Source of the DNA: Thomasclavelia sp.
GTDB lineage: Bacteria > Bacillota_I > Bacilli_A > Erysipelotrichales > Coprobacillaceae
Direction of reading: 5' to 3'
NCBI GenBank assembly: GCA_020025035.1
Contig: JAHHSU010000004.1
Coordinates: forward strand, 1 to 44,730
Length of the DNA: 44,730 bases
In this document: positions 15,935 to 24,642 of the stretch, piece by piece
Layout of the letters: each line of letters starts with the position of its first letter
Position numbering within the stretch: the first letter of the stretch is position 1
Position numbers and translations under genes: made by a program
The notes under the pieces: generated by a model
Databases searched by the model: none
Told to the model about the DNA's origin: nothing
The model's input: only the letters and a program-made list of their open reading frames with translations

Positions 15935-17006
15935 TATTATTGTTTTTATACTTGTATTTGGTTTTATTATTTTTATTCATGAATTAGGACATTTCGTTGC
16001 AGCGAAATATTTTGGAGTATATTGTAGCCAATTTTCAATAGGAATGGGACCTAAATTACTTTCTAAAAAAATAGGAGAAACAAATTATGAGTTACGTGCT
16101 CTTCCAATTGGTGGATTTGTGGCAATGGCTGGAGAAGTGGAACAAGAAAATAACGAAGAAATGAAGGATATTCCTCTAGAAAGAACTTTACCAGGTATTA
16201 GTGCATGGAAAAGAATTATTGTCTATTTAGCAGGAGTATTTATGAATTTTTTGAGTGCTTTTATTGTGGTAGTTATAGTGTACTCATTGTCATATTCAGT
16301 ACCTAGTAATAATTCTATCATTGGTTCTGTTGGAGATCATTCACCTGCTATGATGGCTGGATTACAAGAAAATGATACGATTAACAAAATTACAATAGAT
16401 TCTACTGGCAAAGAGTACTTAATTGGTTCTTTTAATGACCTTACTAATGCATTAGAAAAAGAAAGTAATGTAGATCACAATGATACATTAGGTATGGAAG
16501 TATATTTTACTCGTGATAATCAACAACATTCTGTTCACATAGATGCAATTTATGAAAGTGATTTAGGTAAATACATTATTGGAATTACACCTGAACACAG
16601 AAAAATGAATTTTGTAGAAAGTTTACAAAGTACTGTCGATTACTTTAAAATTACTACAATGCAAATATTTGATACACTAGGAAAATTAATTACTAATTCT
16701 AAGGAAACTTTGTCACAACTTTCAGGACCAGTTGGTATTTACGATGTTACCGCTAAAATTACTGAATCAGGAAATATTTCAGCAATCTTTATGTTGTTTG
16801 CTTTACTTGGTATTAATGTTGGAATATTTAACTTATTACCAATTCCTGGACTTGATGGAAGTCAGGTATTATTTACTCTTATTGAAAAAATAATTGGTAA
16901 AGAGATTCCAATTAAAGTACGCTATGGTCTTCAATTAGCAGGGTTTGGAATATTAATTTTATTAATGATAATTGTTACATTTAATGATTTATTTAGAATC
17001 TTTTAA
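15918..17006 (+). CDS. rseP: Site-2 protease RseP/RasP (M50 family)
   Basis: Intramembrane zinc metalloprotease that clears signal-peptide remnants and cleaves anti-sigma factors. The 362-residue protein has the HExxH zinc site in TM1 (IHELGHF, His21, Glu22, His25). A PDZ domain covers roughly residues 130-220, and the second active-site motif is NLLPIPGLDGSQVLF near residue 312, where the usual LDGG reads LDGS. I start at ATG 15918 with SD AGGGAGGA (15905-15912) inside dxr. A 15861 start would lie deep in dxr and put unrelated residues before TM1. dxr-rseP is a standard Firmicutes pair; proS, often next, is absent. Confidence 0.95.
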   Translation: MQNIINIIVFILVFGFIIFIHELGHFVAAKYFGVYCSQFSIGMGPKLLSKKIGETNYELRALPIGGFVAMAGEVEQENNEEMKDIPLERTLPGISAWKRIIVYLAGVFMNFLSAFIVVVIVYSLSYSVPSNNSIIGSVGDHSPAMMAGLQENDTINKITIDSTGKEYLIGSFNDLTNALEKESNVDHNDTLGMEVYFTRDNQQHSVHIDAIYESDLGKYIIGITPEHRKMNFVESLQSTVDYFKITTMQIFDTLGKLITNSKETLSQLSGPVGIYDVTAKITESGNISAIFMLFALLGINVGIFNLLPIPGLDGSQVLFTLIEKIIGKEIPIKVRYGLQLAGFGILILLMIIVTFNDLFRIF

Positions 17007-17028
17007 TAAGCACACTTGTGCTTATTTT
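17005..17028 (+). terminator. Terminator after rseP
   Basis: AATAAGCACA (17005-17014) pairs with TGTGCTTATT (17017-17026), then TT. The stem begins on the second base of the rseP stop codon (17004-17006). Confidence 0.75.
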
Positions 17029-17056
17029 CATCTTTAAAAAAAGGAGGGATAAAATT

Positions 17057-20000
17057 ATGGATAAGCTTTCAATATTATTAGAACAATTACAATTAGAGAA
17101 TGAAGTTTCACAGTTGAAATCTGGAAATCTTTATAAGGTATTAATTCAAGATGATATATTTAAATTTTACATCTCATTATCAAGTTTATTAGACTACAAT
17201 GAATTTGTAGAATTAATGAAGAGTAAGCAACATTTTCCTTATGAATGTACATTTATTTTTTCATTAGATCATCATATCTATAAAGAAAGTGATCTTTTAG
17301 CTTATTTTCAATACTTTGTTGAAAAATATAAAAAAGAATTTCCACAAATTAGTAGCATTGCTACAAATCATGTTCATTTGGATCGTGATTTGTTGAAAGT
17401 GGAAGTAATGAACGAGTTACAATTAACTCAAATGAGTTTAATTAAGGCTCATTTACTAGAATTTTATCGTCAACTTGGAATTAATGTTGATATCCAATTT
17501 TATATTAATCAAGAAAATGAAGAATATAGAAAACTCCTACAGGAAATGGAACAAGACTATAATAAAGATGTTGATGTAGAACAAAAACAGATTAACGTAG
17601 AAAGTAAACCAGTAAACCATTTTCATAGAAAATACAATGATGTTATTTCAATGCAACTATGCGAAATTAATGGGGATTTACCAAGTGTAAGTATTCAAGG
17701 TTTTGTTTATAAAGTAGAAATGACTAAGATACGTTCAGGACGACATATTCAAGCTTTTTATGTGACAGATTATACAGACTCTATTTTATGTAAACGATTT
17801 GAAAGTTCAAGGTTAACACTAGAGGAATTAGAAGAAGTTAAAAAAGGATGTTGGATTAAAGTGCAAGGAGAAGTAAAGTACGATAACTTTGCAAAAGAAA
17901 CTATTATGTTAGCAAATAAAGTAGAGATTATTCCTGCTCCAACAAAACGTCATGACACTGCTAAGCAAAAACGTGTTGAATTGCATACTCATTCTAAAAT
18001 GTCTGCTATGGATGGAATAGCTAATGTAACAGATTATATAAAACAGGCAGCTTCGTGGGGACATACAGCAATTGCTATTACAGATCATGGTAATGTTCAG
18101 TCATTTCCAGAAGCTCAAAGTGCATCTAAAAAAGAAGGAATTAAAATGATTTATGGATGTGAGCTTAATATTGTAGACCAAACATTAAATATTGTATACA
18201 ATGAAAAACACATTAATTTACAAGATGCTACATTTGTTTCATTCGATTTAGAAACAACTGGCTTATCTGTTATTCATGATGGTGTTAGTGAATTTGGAGC
18301 TGTAAAGATTAAAAATGGTGAAGTAGTTTCAAGAATGCAGTCATTTATTAATCCAGAAAAGAAAATAAGTCCCAAAATTATGGGATTAACTGGTATTACA
18401 AACGATATGGTAAAGGACGCTCCGTTAATTAAAGATTACTTACATGAAATTAAGGAGTATTTTGCTGATCATATTATAGTTGCACATAACGCAAAATTTG
18501 ATATTGGATTTTTAAATGAGTGTTGTAAAAAACATGGTATTGAACCTATTTCTAATCCTTATATTGACACATTAGCACTTTCAAGAGCGTTGTTAAAACC
18601 ATTAAAATCATATAGATTGGGAAGTGTTTCTAGAAATTTAAAGGTAAATTATGACGACGAAGTTGCACATAGAGCAGATTATGATGCAGAAGTGTTAGGA
18701 AACGTATTAGCAGCTTTATTAAAAATAATACAAAGCAAAAATATTTATTATTTAGATGAATTAAACCAATTACAAACGACGCATACATATAAACTTGTAT
18801 TTCCTTATCATGCAACAGTACTTGTAAATAATAAGATAGGTTTAAAAAATCTTTTTAAAATTATTTCTAAATCGTGTACTGAGTTTTATGAAGGAGAACC
18901 TCGTGTTCCAAGAGATGTGCTAACTGAATATAGAGAAGGACTATTAATTGGTACAAGTTGTTATCGTTCAGAGGTGTTTGAAGCTGCACTTAATTCTAGT
19001 GATGAAGTTTTGGAAAATACGATGAAGATGTATGATTATGTAGAAATTCAACCTCTTGAAGATTATATGCATCTAGTTGATAGAGGAACAATTGATTCTA
19101 AAGAAGATCTTATTTTTTCAATCAAGAGGCTAATTAATACTGCAAAAAAATTAAATAAAATAATTGTTGCAACAGGGGATGTACATTTTGTTAATCCTTC
19201 AGATAAGATTTATAGAGATGTATTGATTAGTAATCCAACCATTGGAATTGGTAGAAGAGCCCACCCATTATGTAATCGAAAAGACCCTCGTGCATTAACT
19301 CCTAATCAATATTTTAGAACAACTGACGAAATGTTAGAATGTTATCCTTATCTAGATAATGAGGAAACGTATGAATATGTCGTAACAAATACTAATAAAA
19401 TTGCAGATATGATTGATGGTGATTTTAGTGTTGTACACAATCAATTGTTTACTCCCACTATTGAAGGAGTAGATGAAAAGTTAACAAAACTTTGTTATCA
19501 AAATGCACATCGAATCTATGGTGAAACATTACCTGAAATTGTGGAAAAACGATTAGAAAGAGAATTAGGAAGTATTATTAAACATGGTTTTGCTGTTATA
19601 TATTATATTTCTCATCAATTAGTTAAAAAATCAAATGATGATGGATATTTGGTTGGATCACGTGGATCTGTTGGTTCGTCTTTTGTAGCTACGATGGCTA
19701 ATATTACAGAAGTTAATCCACTTCCTCCACACTATTATTGTCCAAATTGTCAGTATAGTGAGTTTATTGAAGAGGGAATTGTAGCAGACGGGTATGATTT
19801 ACCAGATAAAAAATGCCCTTGTTGTAATCATTTATTAAAAGGAGATGGGCATAACATTCCATTTGAGACGTTTTTAGGATTTGATGCTGATAAAGTTCCT
19901 GATATAGATTTGAATTTCTCAGGAGATTATCAATGGAAAGCACATCAGTATACGCAGGTTTTATTTGGAGAAGATAAAGTGTACAGAGCTGGGACTATTT

Positions 20001-21352
20001 CTACTGTTGCTGATAAAACTGCATATGGATATGCTAAAGGATATGCGGAACTTTTAGGAATTGATCATACAATTAGATCAGCTGAATTAGAAAGAATCGC
20101 ATTAGGATGTACAGGTGTAAAACGAACTACAGGTCAACATCCTGGAGGAATTATAGTTATTCCTAGTAATATGGATGTATATGATTTTACACCAATTCAA
20201 TTTCCTGCTGATGATATGAATGCATCATGGAAAACAACTCATTTTGATTTCCATGCAATTCATGATAATGTTTTAAAACTAGATATTCTAGGACATGTTG
20301 ATCCTACTGTTATTCGAATGCTACAAGATTTAACTGGAATAGACCCTAAAAGTATTCCTACCAATGATCCTAAAGTAATGAGTTTATTTTCTTCTACAGA
20401 AGCATTAGGAATAGATTTAACTTATTTAAATTGTAAAACAGGTGCATTAGGCTTGCCTGAATTTGGTACAACTTTTGTTAGGGGAATGCTAGAACAAACA
20501 AAACCTAAAAATTTCAATGATTTGTTAATTATTTCAGGATTGTCACATGGAACAGATGTATATTTAGGAAATGCAGAAGCATTAATTAAATCAGGAACTT
20601 GTACATTAAGTGAAGTAATTGGATGTAGGGATGATATTATGGTGTATTTGATTGAAAAAGGATTACCAAATAAGGATGCATTTGATATTATGGAATGTGT
20701 TCGTAAAGGTAAGGCACCTGCAGTATTCCCTGAAAAAGATTATGAAACTTTAATGAGAAAGTATGGAGTTCCAGATTGGTACATTGAATCATGTAAAAAG
20801 ATTAAATACATGTTTCCAAAAGCTCATGCTGCAGCGTACGTACTTTCTGCAATTCGAGTTGCATGGTGGAAGTTATATTATCCTAGAGAATACTATGCAG
20901 TATATTTTACAACTAGATGTGATGCCTTTGAAATAGAAACAATGATTAAAGGGAAGGATGTAATGTTACGTAGGAAAGAAGAAATAGAAAAAGCAAAACT
21001 AGAGTATAAAGCTTCCAAAAAAGATGAAGATTTACTTGCAATGTTTGAAATTGCGCTTGAAATGTTTGATAGAGGATATTATTTTACCAATGTATCTATT
21101 GAAAAATCTGACGTTTCTCAATTTATTTTAGATCAAGATGATGATCATGCATTAATTCCTCCTTTTGTTGCAATTGATGGATTAGGGGAGTCAGTAGGTC
21201 AAAGTGTTGTAGATGCAAGAAATCAAAATTATTTTTTATCAAAAGAAGATGTAAAGAAAAGGACTAAGTTAAATCACAATCAACTTCAATTTATGTCTCG
21301 ATTAGGGGTTTTTAACCATTTAGATGAAGAAAACCAAATTTCGTTATTTTAA
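17057..21352 (+). CDS. polC: DNA polymerase III alpha subunit, PolC type
   Basis: PolC is the Gram-positive replicative polymerase with built-in proofreading. Over 1431 residues I see an OB-fold region (about 215-300) and a PHP domain opening at VELHTHSKMSAMDG (His310, His312). This is interrupted by the DEDDh exonuclease (Asp397 and Glu399 in FDLETTGL). The four-cysteine zinc site starts at Cys895 (CPNC...CPCC). Polymerase aspartates are Asp949/Asp951 (PDIDLNFSGDYQ) and Asp1076 (KLDILG). The C-terminus QISLF is a sliding-clamp binding motif. Start ATG 17057 has SD AAGGAGGG at 17041-17048. An in-frame start at 17018 lies in the preceding terminator and is rejected. Confidence 0.98.
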   Translation: MDKLSILLEQLQLENEVSQLKSGNLYKVLIQDDIFKFYISLSSLLDYNEFVELMKSKQHFPYECTFIFSLDHHIYKESDLLAYFQYFVEKYKKEFPQISSIATNHVHLDRDLLKVEVMNELQLTQMSLIKAHLLEFYRQLGINVDIQFYINQENEEYRKLLQEMEQDYNKDVDVEQKQINVESKPVNHFHRKYNDVISMQLCEINGDLPSVSIQGFVYKVEMTKIRSGRHIQAFYVTDYTDSILCKRFESSRLTLEELEEVKKGCWIKVQGEVKYDNFAKETIMLANKVEIIPAPTKRHDTAKQKRVELHTHSKMSAMDGIANVTDYIKQAASWGHTAIAITDHGNVQSFPEAQSASKKEGIKMIYGCELNIVDQTLNIVYNEKHINLQDATFVSFDLETTGLSVIHDGVSEFGAVKIKNGEVVSRMQSFINPEKKISPKIMGLTGITNDMVKDAPLIKDYLHEIKEYFADHIIVAHNAKFDIGFLNECCKKHGIEPISNPYIDTLALSRALLKPLKSYRLGSVSRNLKVNYDDEVAHRADYDAEVLGNVLAALLKIIQSKNIYYLDELNQLQTTHTYKLVFPYHATVLVNNKIGLKNLFKIISKSCTEFYEGEPRVPRDVLTEYREGLLIGTSCYRSEVFEAALNSSDEVLENTMKMYDYVEIQPLEDYMHLVDRGTIDSKEDLIFSIKRLINTAKKLNKIIVATGDVHFVNPSDKIYRDVLISNPTIGIGRRAHPLCNRKDPRALTPNQYFRTTDEMLECYPYLDNEETYEYVVTNTNKIADMIDGDFSVVHNQLFTPTIEGVDEKLTKLCYQNAHRIYGETLPEIVEKRLERELGSIIKHGFAVIYYISHQLVKKSNDDGYLVGSRGSVGSSFVATMANITEVNPLPPHYYCPNCQYSEFIEEGIVADGYDLPDKKCPCCNHLLKGDGHNIPFETFLGFDADKVPDIDLNFSGDYQWKAHQYTQVLFGEDKVYRAGTISTVADKTAYGYAKGYAELLGIDHTIRSAELERIALGCTGVKRTTGQHPGGIIVIPSNMDVYDFTPIQFPADDMNASWKTTHFDFHAIHDNVLKLDILGHVDPTVIRMLQDLTGIDPKSIPTNDPKVMSLFSSTEALGIDLTYLNCKTGALGLPEFGTTFVRGMLEQTKPKNFNDLLIISGLSHGTDVYLGNAEALIKSGTCTLSEVIGCRDDIMVYLIEKGLPNKDAFDIMECVRKGKAPAVFPEKDYETLMRKYGVPDWYIESCKKIKYMFPKAHAAAYVLSAIRVAWWKLYYPREYYAVYFTTRCDAFEIETMIKGKDVMLRRKEEIEKAKLEYKASKKDEDLLAMFEIALEMFDRGYYFTNVSIEKSDVSQFILDQDDDHALIPPFVAIDGLGESVGQSVVDARNQNYFLSKEDVKKRTKLNHNQLQFMSRLGVFNHLDEENQISLF

Positions 21353-21373
21353 ATCTTATTTAGGTTATTAATT

Positions 21374-22717
21374 AAGGAGGAATTATTCAAGTTATTAGTT
21401 ATTTGCTACCTGTTATATTCATAGCAGTAGTACATTATTATATTTTTGAAGAAAATAAGAACATAATGAATTTAATAAAATGTTTAGTTGTAGATGGTGT
21501 TGTAATAAATGTTATTGCACTAAATATTGTAAAATATGTTTTTAACAAGCCAAATATTTTAAGTAGTGAGGTTTATTCATATCCGTTATTTTGTCTTAAA
21601 TACATTATTTTATGTTTATTTATAGGAATTATAACATTAGTTATTTTAGGAGTGCTAAATTCTAAAATTAGTTTTTTAAGACTACAAAGTAAAACTACAA
21701 AATAAGATATAATCTTAAAAACTGTACTATGTATTTTAATATGTATTGGATTTATATTTCTTTTTATGTCACGATGGTTTGTCTCATTTGTTGGTGAGAT
21801 TACACCAGAACAATTTTTGTTTAATTTAAAGTCTCCATTAAAAGGAACAGCTTCAGGAATGGTTCAGGAAATAATGCAAGGACCAGTTTTTCAAATTATG
21901 TCAGTATTAATCATTTCAAATATTATACTTAATTTTAACTATGAGGTATTTTATCAAAAGAATCATGAAAAAATTAAGGTTATTTCTAAAAAATGTATCA
22001 AAATATGATGATTATCTTATCAGTTTGTATATTCATAGGTGGCGTACTTTACGATAGCAAAAAATTACAACTAACAGAGATTATCAAAACCTATATGACA
22101 GATTCTTCATTTATTGAAGAACATTATATAGATCTAAATAAGATAAAAATTTCATTTCCTAGTAAAAAGAGAAATTTAATTCATATTTTTTAGAGTCAAG
22201 TTGAAAACTCATATTTATCTAAAGATTTAGGTGGCTACATGGATATAAATTTAATGCCAGAATTATATGAATTATCTAAAGAGGGTATTAGTTTTTCAGA
22301 CAATGACGTATAAGACGGTCCATATCAAACATATGGTTCTTCATGGTCAGTAGCTTCTATGATTAATATGGGAGTAGGAATTCCATTAAAAATTCCTATG
22401 GATGGAATTCTTATGGAAAGTCTGGTAGTTTTTTGCCTGGTGCTATTGCAATTGGAGACATTTTAGAAACACAAGGATATAATCAAACAGTGATGTTTGG
22501 TGCAGATGCAGATTATGGAGGACTTACTACGTTTTATAAAACACATGATGATTTTAATATATTCGATTATAAAGTAGCCAAAGAAAAAGAACTTATTCCA
22601 GAAGATTATTTTCAATGGTGGGGATTTGAAGATGTACAAGATGAGTTACAAAGTAACAGTAATTTTTGTAATGACGAATTTATATCTAAAAAAAAGGATA
22701 GTATATATACCTTATAA
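21374..22717 (+). pseudogene. Decayed LTA-synthase-like phosphoglycerol transferase
   Basis: Pieces of one membrane-anchored sulfatase-fold protein of the LtaS/MdoB type run across this stretch. An SD AAGGAGGA (21374-21381) is followed by ATT where a start codon is expected. The N-terminal membrane half reads through an in-frame TAA (21703-21705) to 22008. The frame shifts at an A-run (21988-21993), then has stops TAG (22191-22193) and TAA (22311-22313). A one-base loss near 22406 shifts NSYGKSGSFLPGAIAIGD out of frame. Extracellular landmarks remain: ENSYLSKDLGGY, GSSWSVASMINMGVGIPLK, YGGLTTFY and QWWGFED. The expected nucleophile Thr in the GxxWT motif is Ser (TCA). The catalytic domain ends early at 22717, so the 3' half is missing. 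I am confident it is dead and fairly sure of the family. Confidence 0.82.
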
Positions 22718-22739
22718 AGATTAATAAACTTATTTATTT

Positions 22740-22770
22740 AAAAGTGGAATAAATGATATTCCACTTTTTT
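22740..22770 (+). terminator. Terminator after the LtaS-like pseudogene
   Basis: 12-bp perfect stem (22740-22751 / 22757-22768) AAAAGTGGAATA with a 5-nt loop and a T-rich end. It isolates the pseudogene and polC from the next promoter. Confidence 0.85.
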
Positions 22771-22881
22771 AATAAAATGATTATATATATTACTATAATA
22801 GATAGTTACTTAGAACTAAAAAAATTTTCTTTATAGATAAAATCTTATTTTCCATAATTTTACATAAAAAAACAAATTTTT

Positions 22882-22910
22882 TTGACATTTGTAGGGTATA
22901 GGAGTATAAT
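22882..22910 (+). promoter_or_regulatory. Perfect consensus promoter of the DUF5692-like gene
   Basis: TTGACA (22882-22887), 17-nt spacer and TATAAT (22905-22910): both hexamers and spacing match sigma-A consensus exactly, the only such case in the window. The AT-rich stretch before it has long A and T runs. SD AAAAAAGGAG (about 22931-22940) follows. Confidence 0.9.
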
Positions 22911-22946
22911 CGAACCGTTGGAAATATAAGAAAAAAGGAGATAAAT

Positions 22947-23891
22947 ATGAATATTTTATATGAATCATCAAAATTGTCGGGAGTTGAAATTCTCTCTATA
23001 TTTTTGTTTGTTTTATTTTCATTAATGGCATTTAATGAATTAGGTCGTTCAAAAAAATGGGCAGGTATTTCTTTATTTGTTATTTTACCGATTGTTTTAA
23101 CTATTTTTGTTTGGCCTACAACAGCTGCACCTGGAAATAAATATGGTACAGGTACTTGGTTTAATTGGGTAAAAACATATTCTGCATTAGCTGGATGTAT
23201 TTGGTTTATGGCCTTAAGATACATTCCTTCTTTACAAAAGAAAAAATGGGCTTTAACATTACCAGCTGTTATTTTAGCAGTAAATATTTTAGAAGCAGTT
23301 ATTAGAGATTTTCAAGTGTTTAGTTTTCAATTATTCGATGGTGGAATTGTAGAAAATTTATGGACAATGTCTGGACCATGGAATATTATTAATGGAATTG
23401 CTGGTATTTTAAATATTATTACAATTTGTGGATGGTGTGGAATCATCATTTCTAAAGATAAAACAAAAGATATGATTTGGCCTGATATGATTTGGGCATG
23501 GGTAATTGCTTATGATTTATGGAATTTCTCATATACATATAATTGTATATCAGATCATTCATTCTATTGTGGATTAATTTTATTATTGTCTTGTACAATT
23601 CCAACATTCTTTATTAAAAAAGGTGCATGGTTACAACACCGTGCTAATACATTAGCATTATGGATTATGTTTGTAATGACAGTTCCTCAATTTGCTGATG
23701 AAATCGCACCAGTTACTTCTACACATAATCCAACTGCATTCCTTGTAGTAAGTATTATTTCATTATTAGCAAATGTAGCTTTAGCAGTATACCAATTTAC
23801 AAAAATTAGAAAAAATAAATTAAATCCATTAAAAGATGAAATTTATAAAGGTACAGATACTTATACAAAAGTTTTAAATGAAAATATTTAA
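22947..23891 (+). CDS. Multi-pass membrane protein, DUF5692-like
   Basis: A 314-residue integral membrane protein with about eight or nine hydrophobic segments (for example residues 12-30, 40-58, 76-92, 100-117, 145-165) and a short basic C-terminal tail. Features recalled for DUF5692 proteins are visible: AFNELGRSKKWAG near residue 29, VLTIFVWPTTAAPG near 51-64, WFNWVKTYSALAG, and many Trp residues facing conserved GP/WN motifs (MSGPWNIING). The family's function is not known to me and none is claimed. It stands alone between terminators behind the strongest promoter here, so high expression is expected. The family name is from memory of motifs and was not checked by search. Confidence 0.6.
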   Translation: MNILYESSKLSGVEILSIFLFVLFSLMAFNELGRSKKWAGISLFVILPIVLTIFVWPTTAAPGNKYGTGTWFNWVKTYSALAGCIWFMALRYIPSLQKKKWALTLPAVILAVNILEAVIRDFQVFSFQLFDGGIVENLWTMSGPWNIINGIAGILNIITICGWCGIIISKDKTKDMIWPDMIWAWVIAYDLWNFSYTYNCISDHSFYCGLILLLSCTIPTFFIKKGAWLQHRANTLALWIMFVMTVPQFADEIAPVTSTHNPTAFLVVSIISLLANVALAVYQFTKIRKNKLNPLKDEIYKGTDTYTKVLNENI

Positions 23892-23954
23892 TAAAAGAAT
23901 AATATAAACTAAAAATTAAGGAAATAAAGAAAGTAAAATAGACTAATTTAATTT

Positions 23955-23994
23955 GAAGATGATTTTGTAGTTTGCAAAAGTCATCTTCTTTTAT
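23955..23994 (+). terminator. Terminator after the DUF5692-like gene
   Basis: GAAGATGA (23955-23962) pairs with TCATCTTC (23981-23988), with four further pairs inside (TTTT against AAAG), followed by TTTTATT. Bases 23995-24189 show no gene or clear structure. Confidence 0.8.
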
Positions 23995-24189
23995 TATACA
24001 TCTTATAATATATCTAAAATTCTTAATTGCATGGTCACAAGATTTATATTTATGTAAGAATGTATAATCTAATAAATAAGGGTAACTAAATTTTAAAAGT
24101 CCAGATCAAGTGGTAGTAGAATATTTTTCAAAACTGTAACATATGTGTTGACAGCTAAGAGAAAAGGCGGACTAAATTTAAAAAAACCA

Positions 24190-24218
24190 TTGATTAATAT
24201 TTTTAATCATGATATCAT
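24190..24218 (+). promoter_or_regulatory. Promoter of the tRNA pair
   Basis: TTGATT (24190-24195), 17-nt spacer and TATCAT (24213-24218) with TGA before the hexamer (extended -10). The tRNA-Glu gene starts 16 bases after the -10. Confidence 0.65.
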
Positions 24219-24233
24219 GAGAAAGTAAAAATT

Positions 24234-24309
24234 GGCCTGTTGGAGAAACGGTTAACTCACATGCCTTTCACGCATGCATTCACGGGTTCGAATCCCGTAC
24301 AGGTCACCA
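24234..24309 (+). tRNA. tRNA-Glu (UUC)
   Basis: A 76-nt cloverleaf with encoded CCA. The acceptor GGCCTGT pairs with ACAGGTC (one G-U). The D stem is GAG/CTC with loop AAACGGTTAA. The anticodon stem CATGC/GCATG closes loop CTTTCAC, giving anticodon TTC. The T stem is ACGGG/CCCGT with loop TTCGAAT. All arms pair well. It is followed three bases later by tRNA-Trp, so both come from one transcript. Confidence 0.95.
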
Positions 24310-24312
24310 TTT

Positions 24313-24386
24313 AGAGGTGTAGTTCAATGGTAGAACAGCGGTCTCCAAAACCGTTAATGCGAGTTCGATTCTTGTCACCTCTGCCA
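24313..24386 (+). tRNA. tRNA-Trp (CCA)
   Basis: A 74-nt cloverleaf with encoded CCA. The acceptor AGAGGTG pairs with CACCTCT. Anticodon stem GCGGT/ACCGT closes loop CTCCAAA, giving anticodon CCA (codon UGG). The T stem GCGAG/CTTGT contains two G-U pairs and one more weak end, so it is somewhat degenerate but intact. No UGA-reading tRNA-Trp is seen, in line with the normal code. Confidence 0.94.
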
Positions 24387-24401
24387 TAGAGATTAAATAT
24401 T

Positions 24402-24477
24402 AAGAGCAAGTATATTGAAATGAGCCTAGTAGGTATTTAGTTTATTTGGTTCGATTCATGATTGTTGCTCTTTTTTT
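24402..24477 (+). other. tRNA-like remnant or long-loop terminator
   Basis: AAGAGCAA (24402-24409) and TTGCTCTT (24465-24472) form an 8-bp stem followed by TTTTTTT. The arms enclose 55 bases, far more than a normal terminator loop. The total span (69-71 nt) and the inner string GGTTCGATTC just before the right arm look like the acceptor stem and T-loop of a tRNA. The T stem no longer pairs and I can find no anticodon arm. It may be a decayed tRNA whose acceptor stem now serves as terminator for the Glu-Trp transcript. Tentative. Confidence 0.4.
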
Positions 24478-24549
24478 ATAATATTTAGTACATATTTTAG
24501 TTATATATGTAACTGATTTAATTTTTGCTATTTTGTAGTAATGCTAAAA

Positions 24550-24578
24550 TTGACATATACACTTTAATGGTATTATAT
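24550..24578 (+). promoter_or_regulatory. Promoter of fbp
   Basis: TTGACA (24550-24555) is followed by TATTATAT; the -10 is TATTAT with a 15-nt spacer or TTATAT (24573-24578) with 17. The leader before the fbp SD is about 40 nt. Confidence 0.6.
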
Positions 24579-24642
24579 TTATATATGATAACAGAACTAG
24601 ATTGGTAGTTTTATATAAAATTAATTAAAGAGGATTGATGAT

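Noticed and set aside
21374..22717. Stops in the LtaS-like region as recoding or an alternative genetic code
   Set aside because: All other genes read through cleanly with standard stops, both TAA and TAG interrupt this region, and frameshifts and a missing 3' half accompany them.
22793..23224. 143-residue minus-strand ORF overlapping the DUF5692-like gene and its promoter
   Set aside because: It is antisense to a gene with perfect promoter and SD, and its translation has no family features.
23995..24189. T-box, riboswitch or small ORF before the tRNAs
   Set aside because: A TTGACA at 24148-24153 has no fitting -10, and no conserved T-box or riboswitch motif or SD-led frame could be seen.
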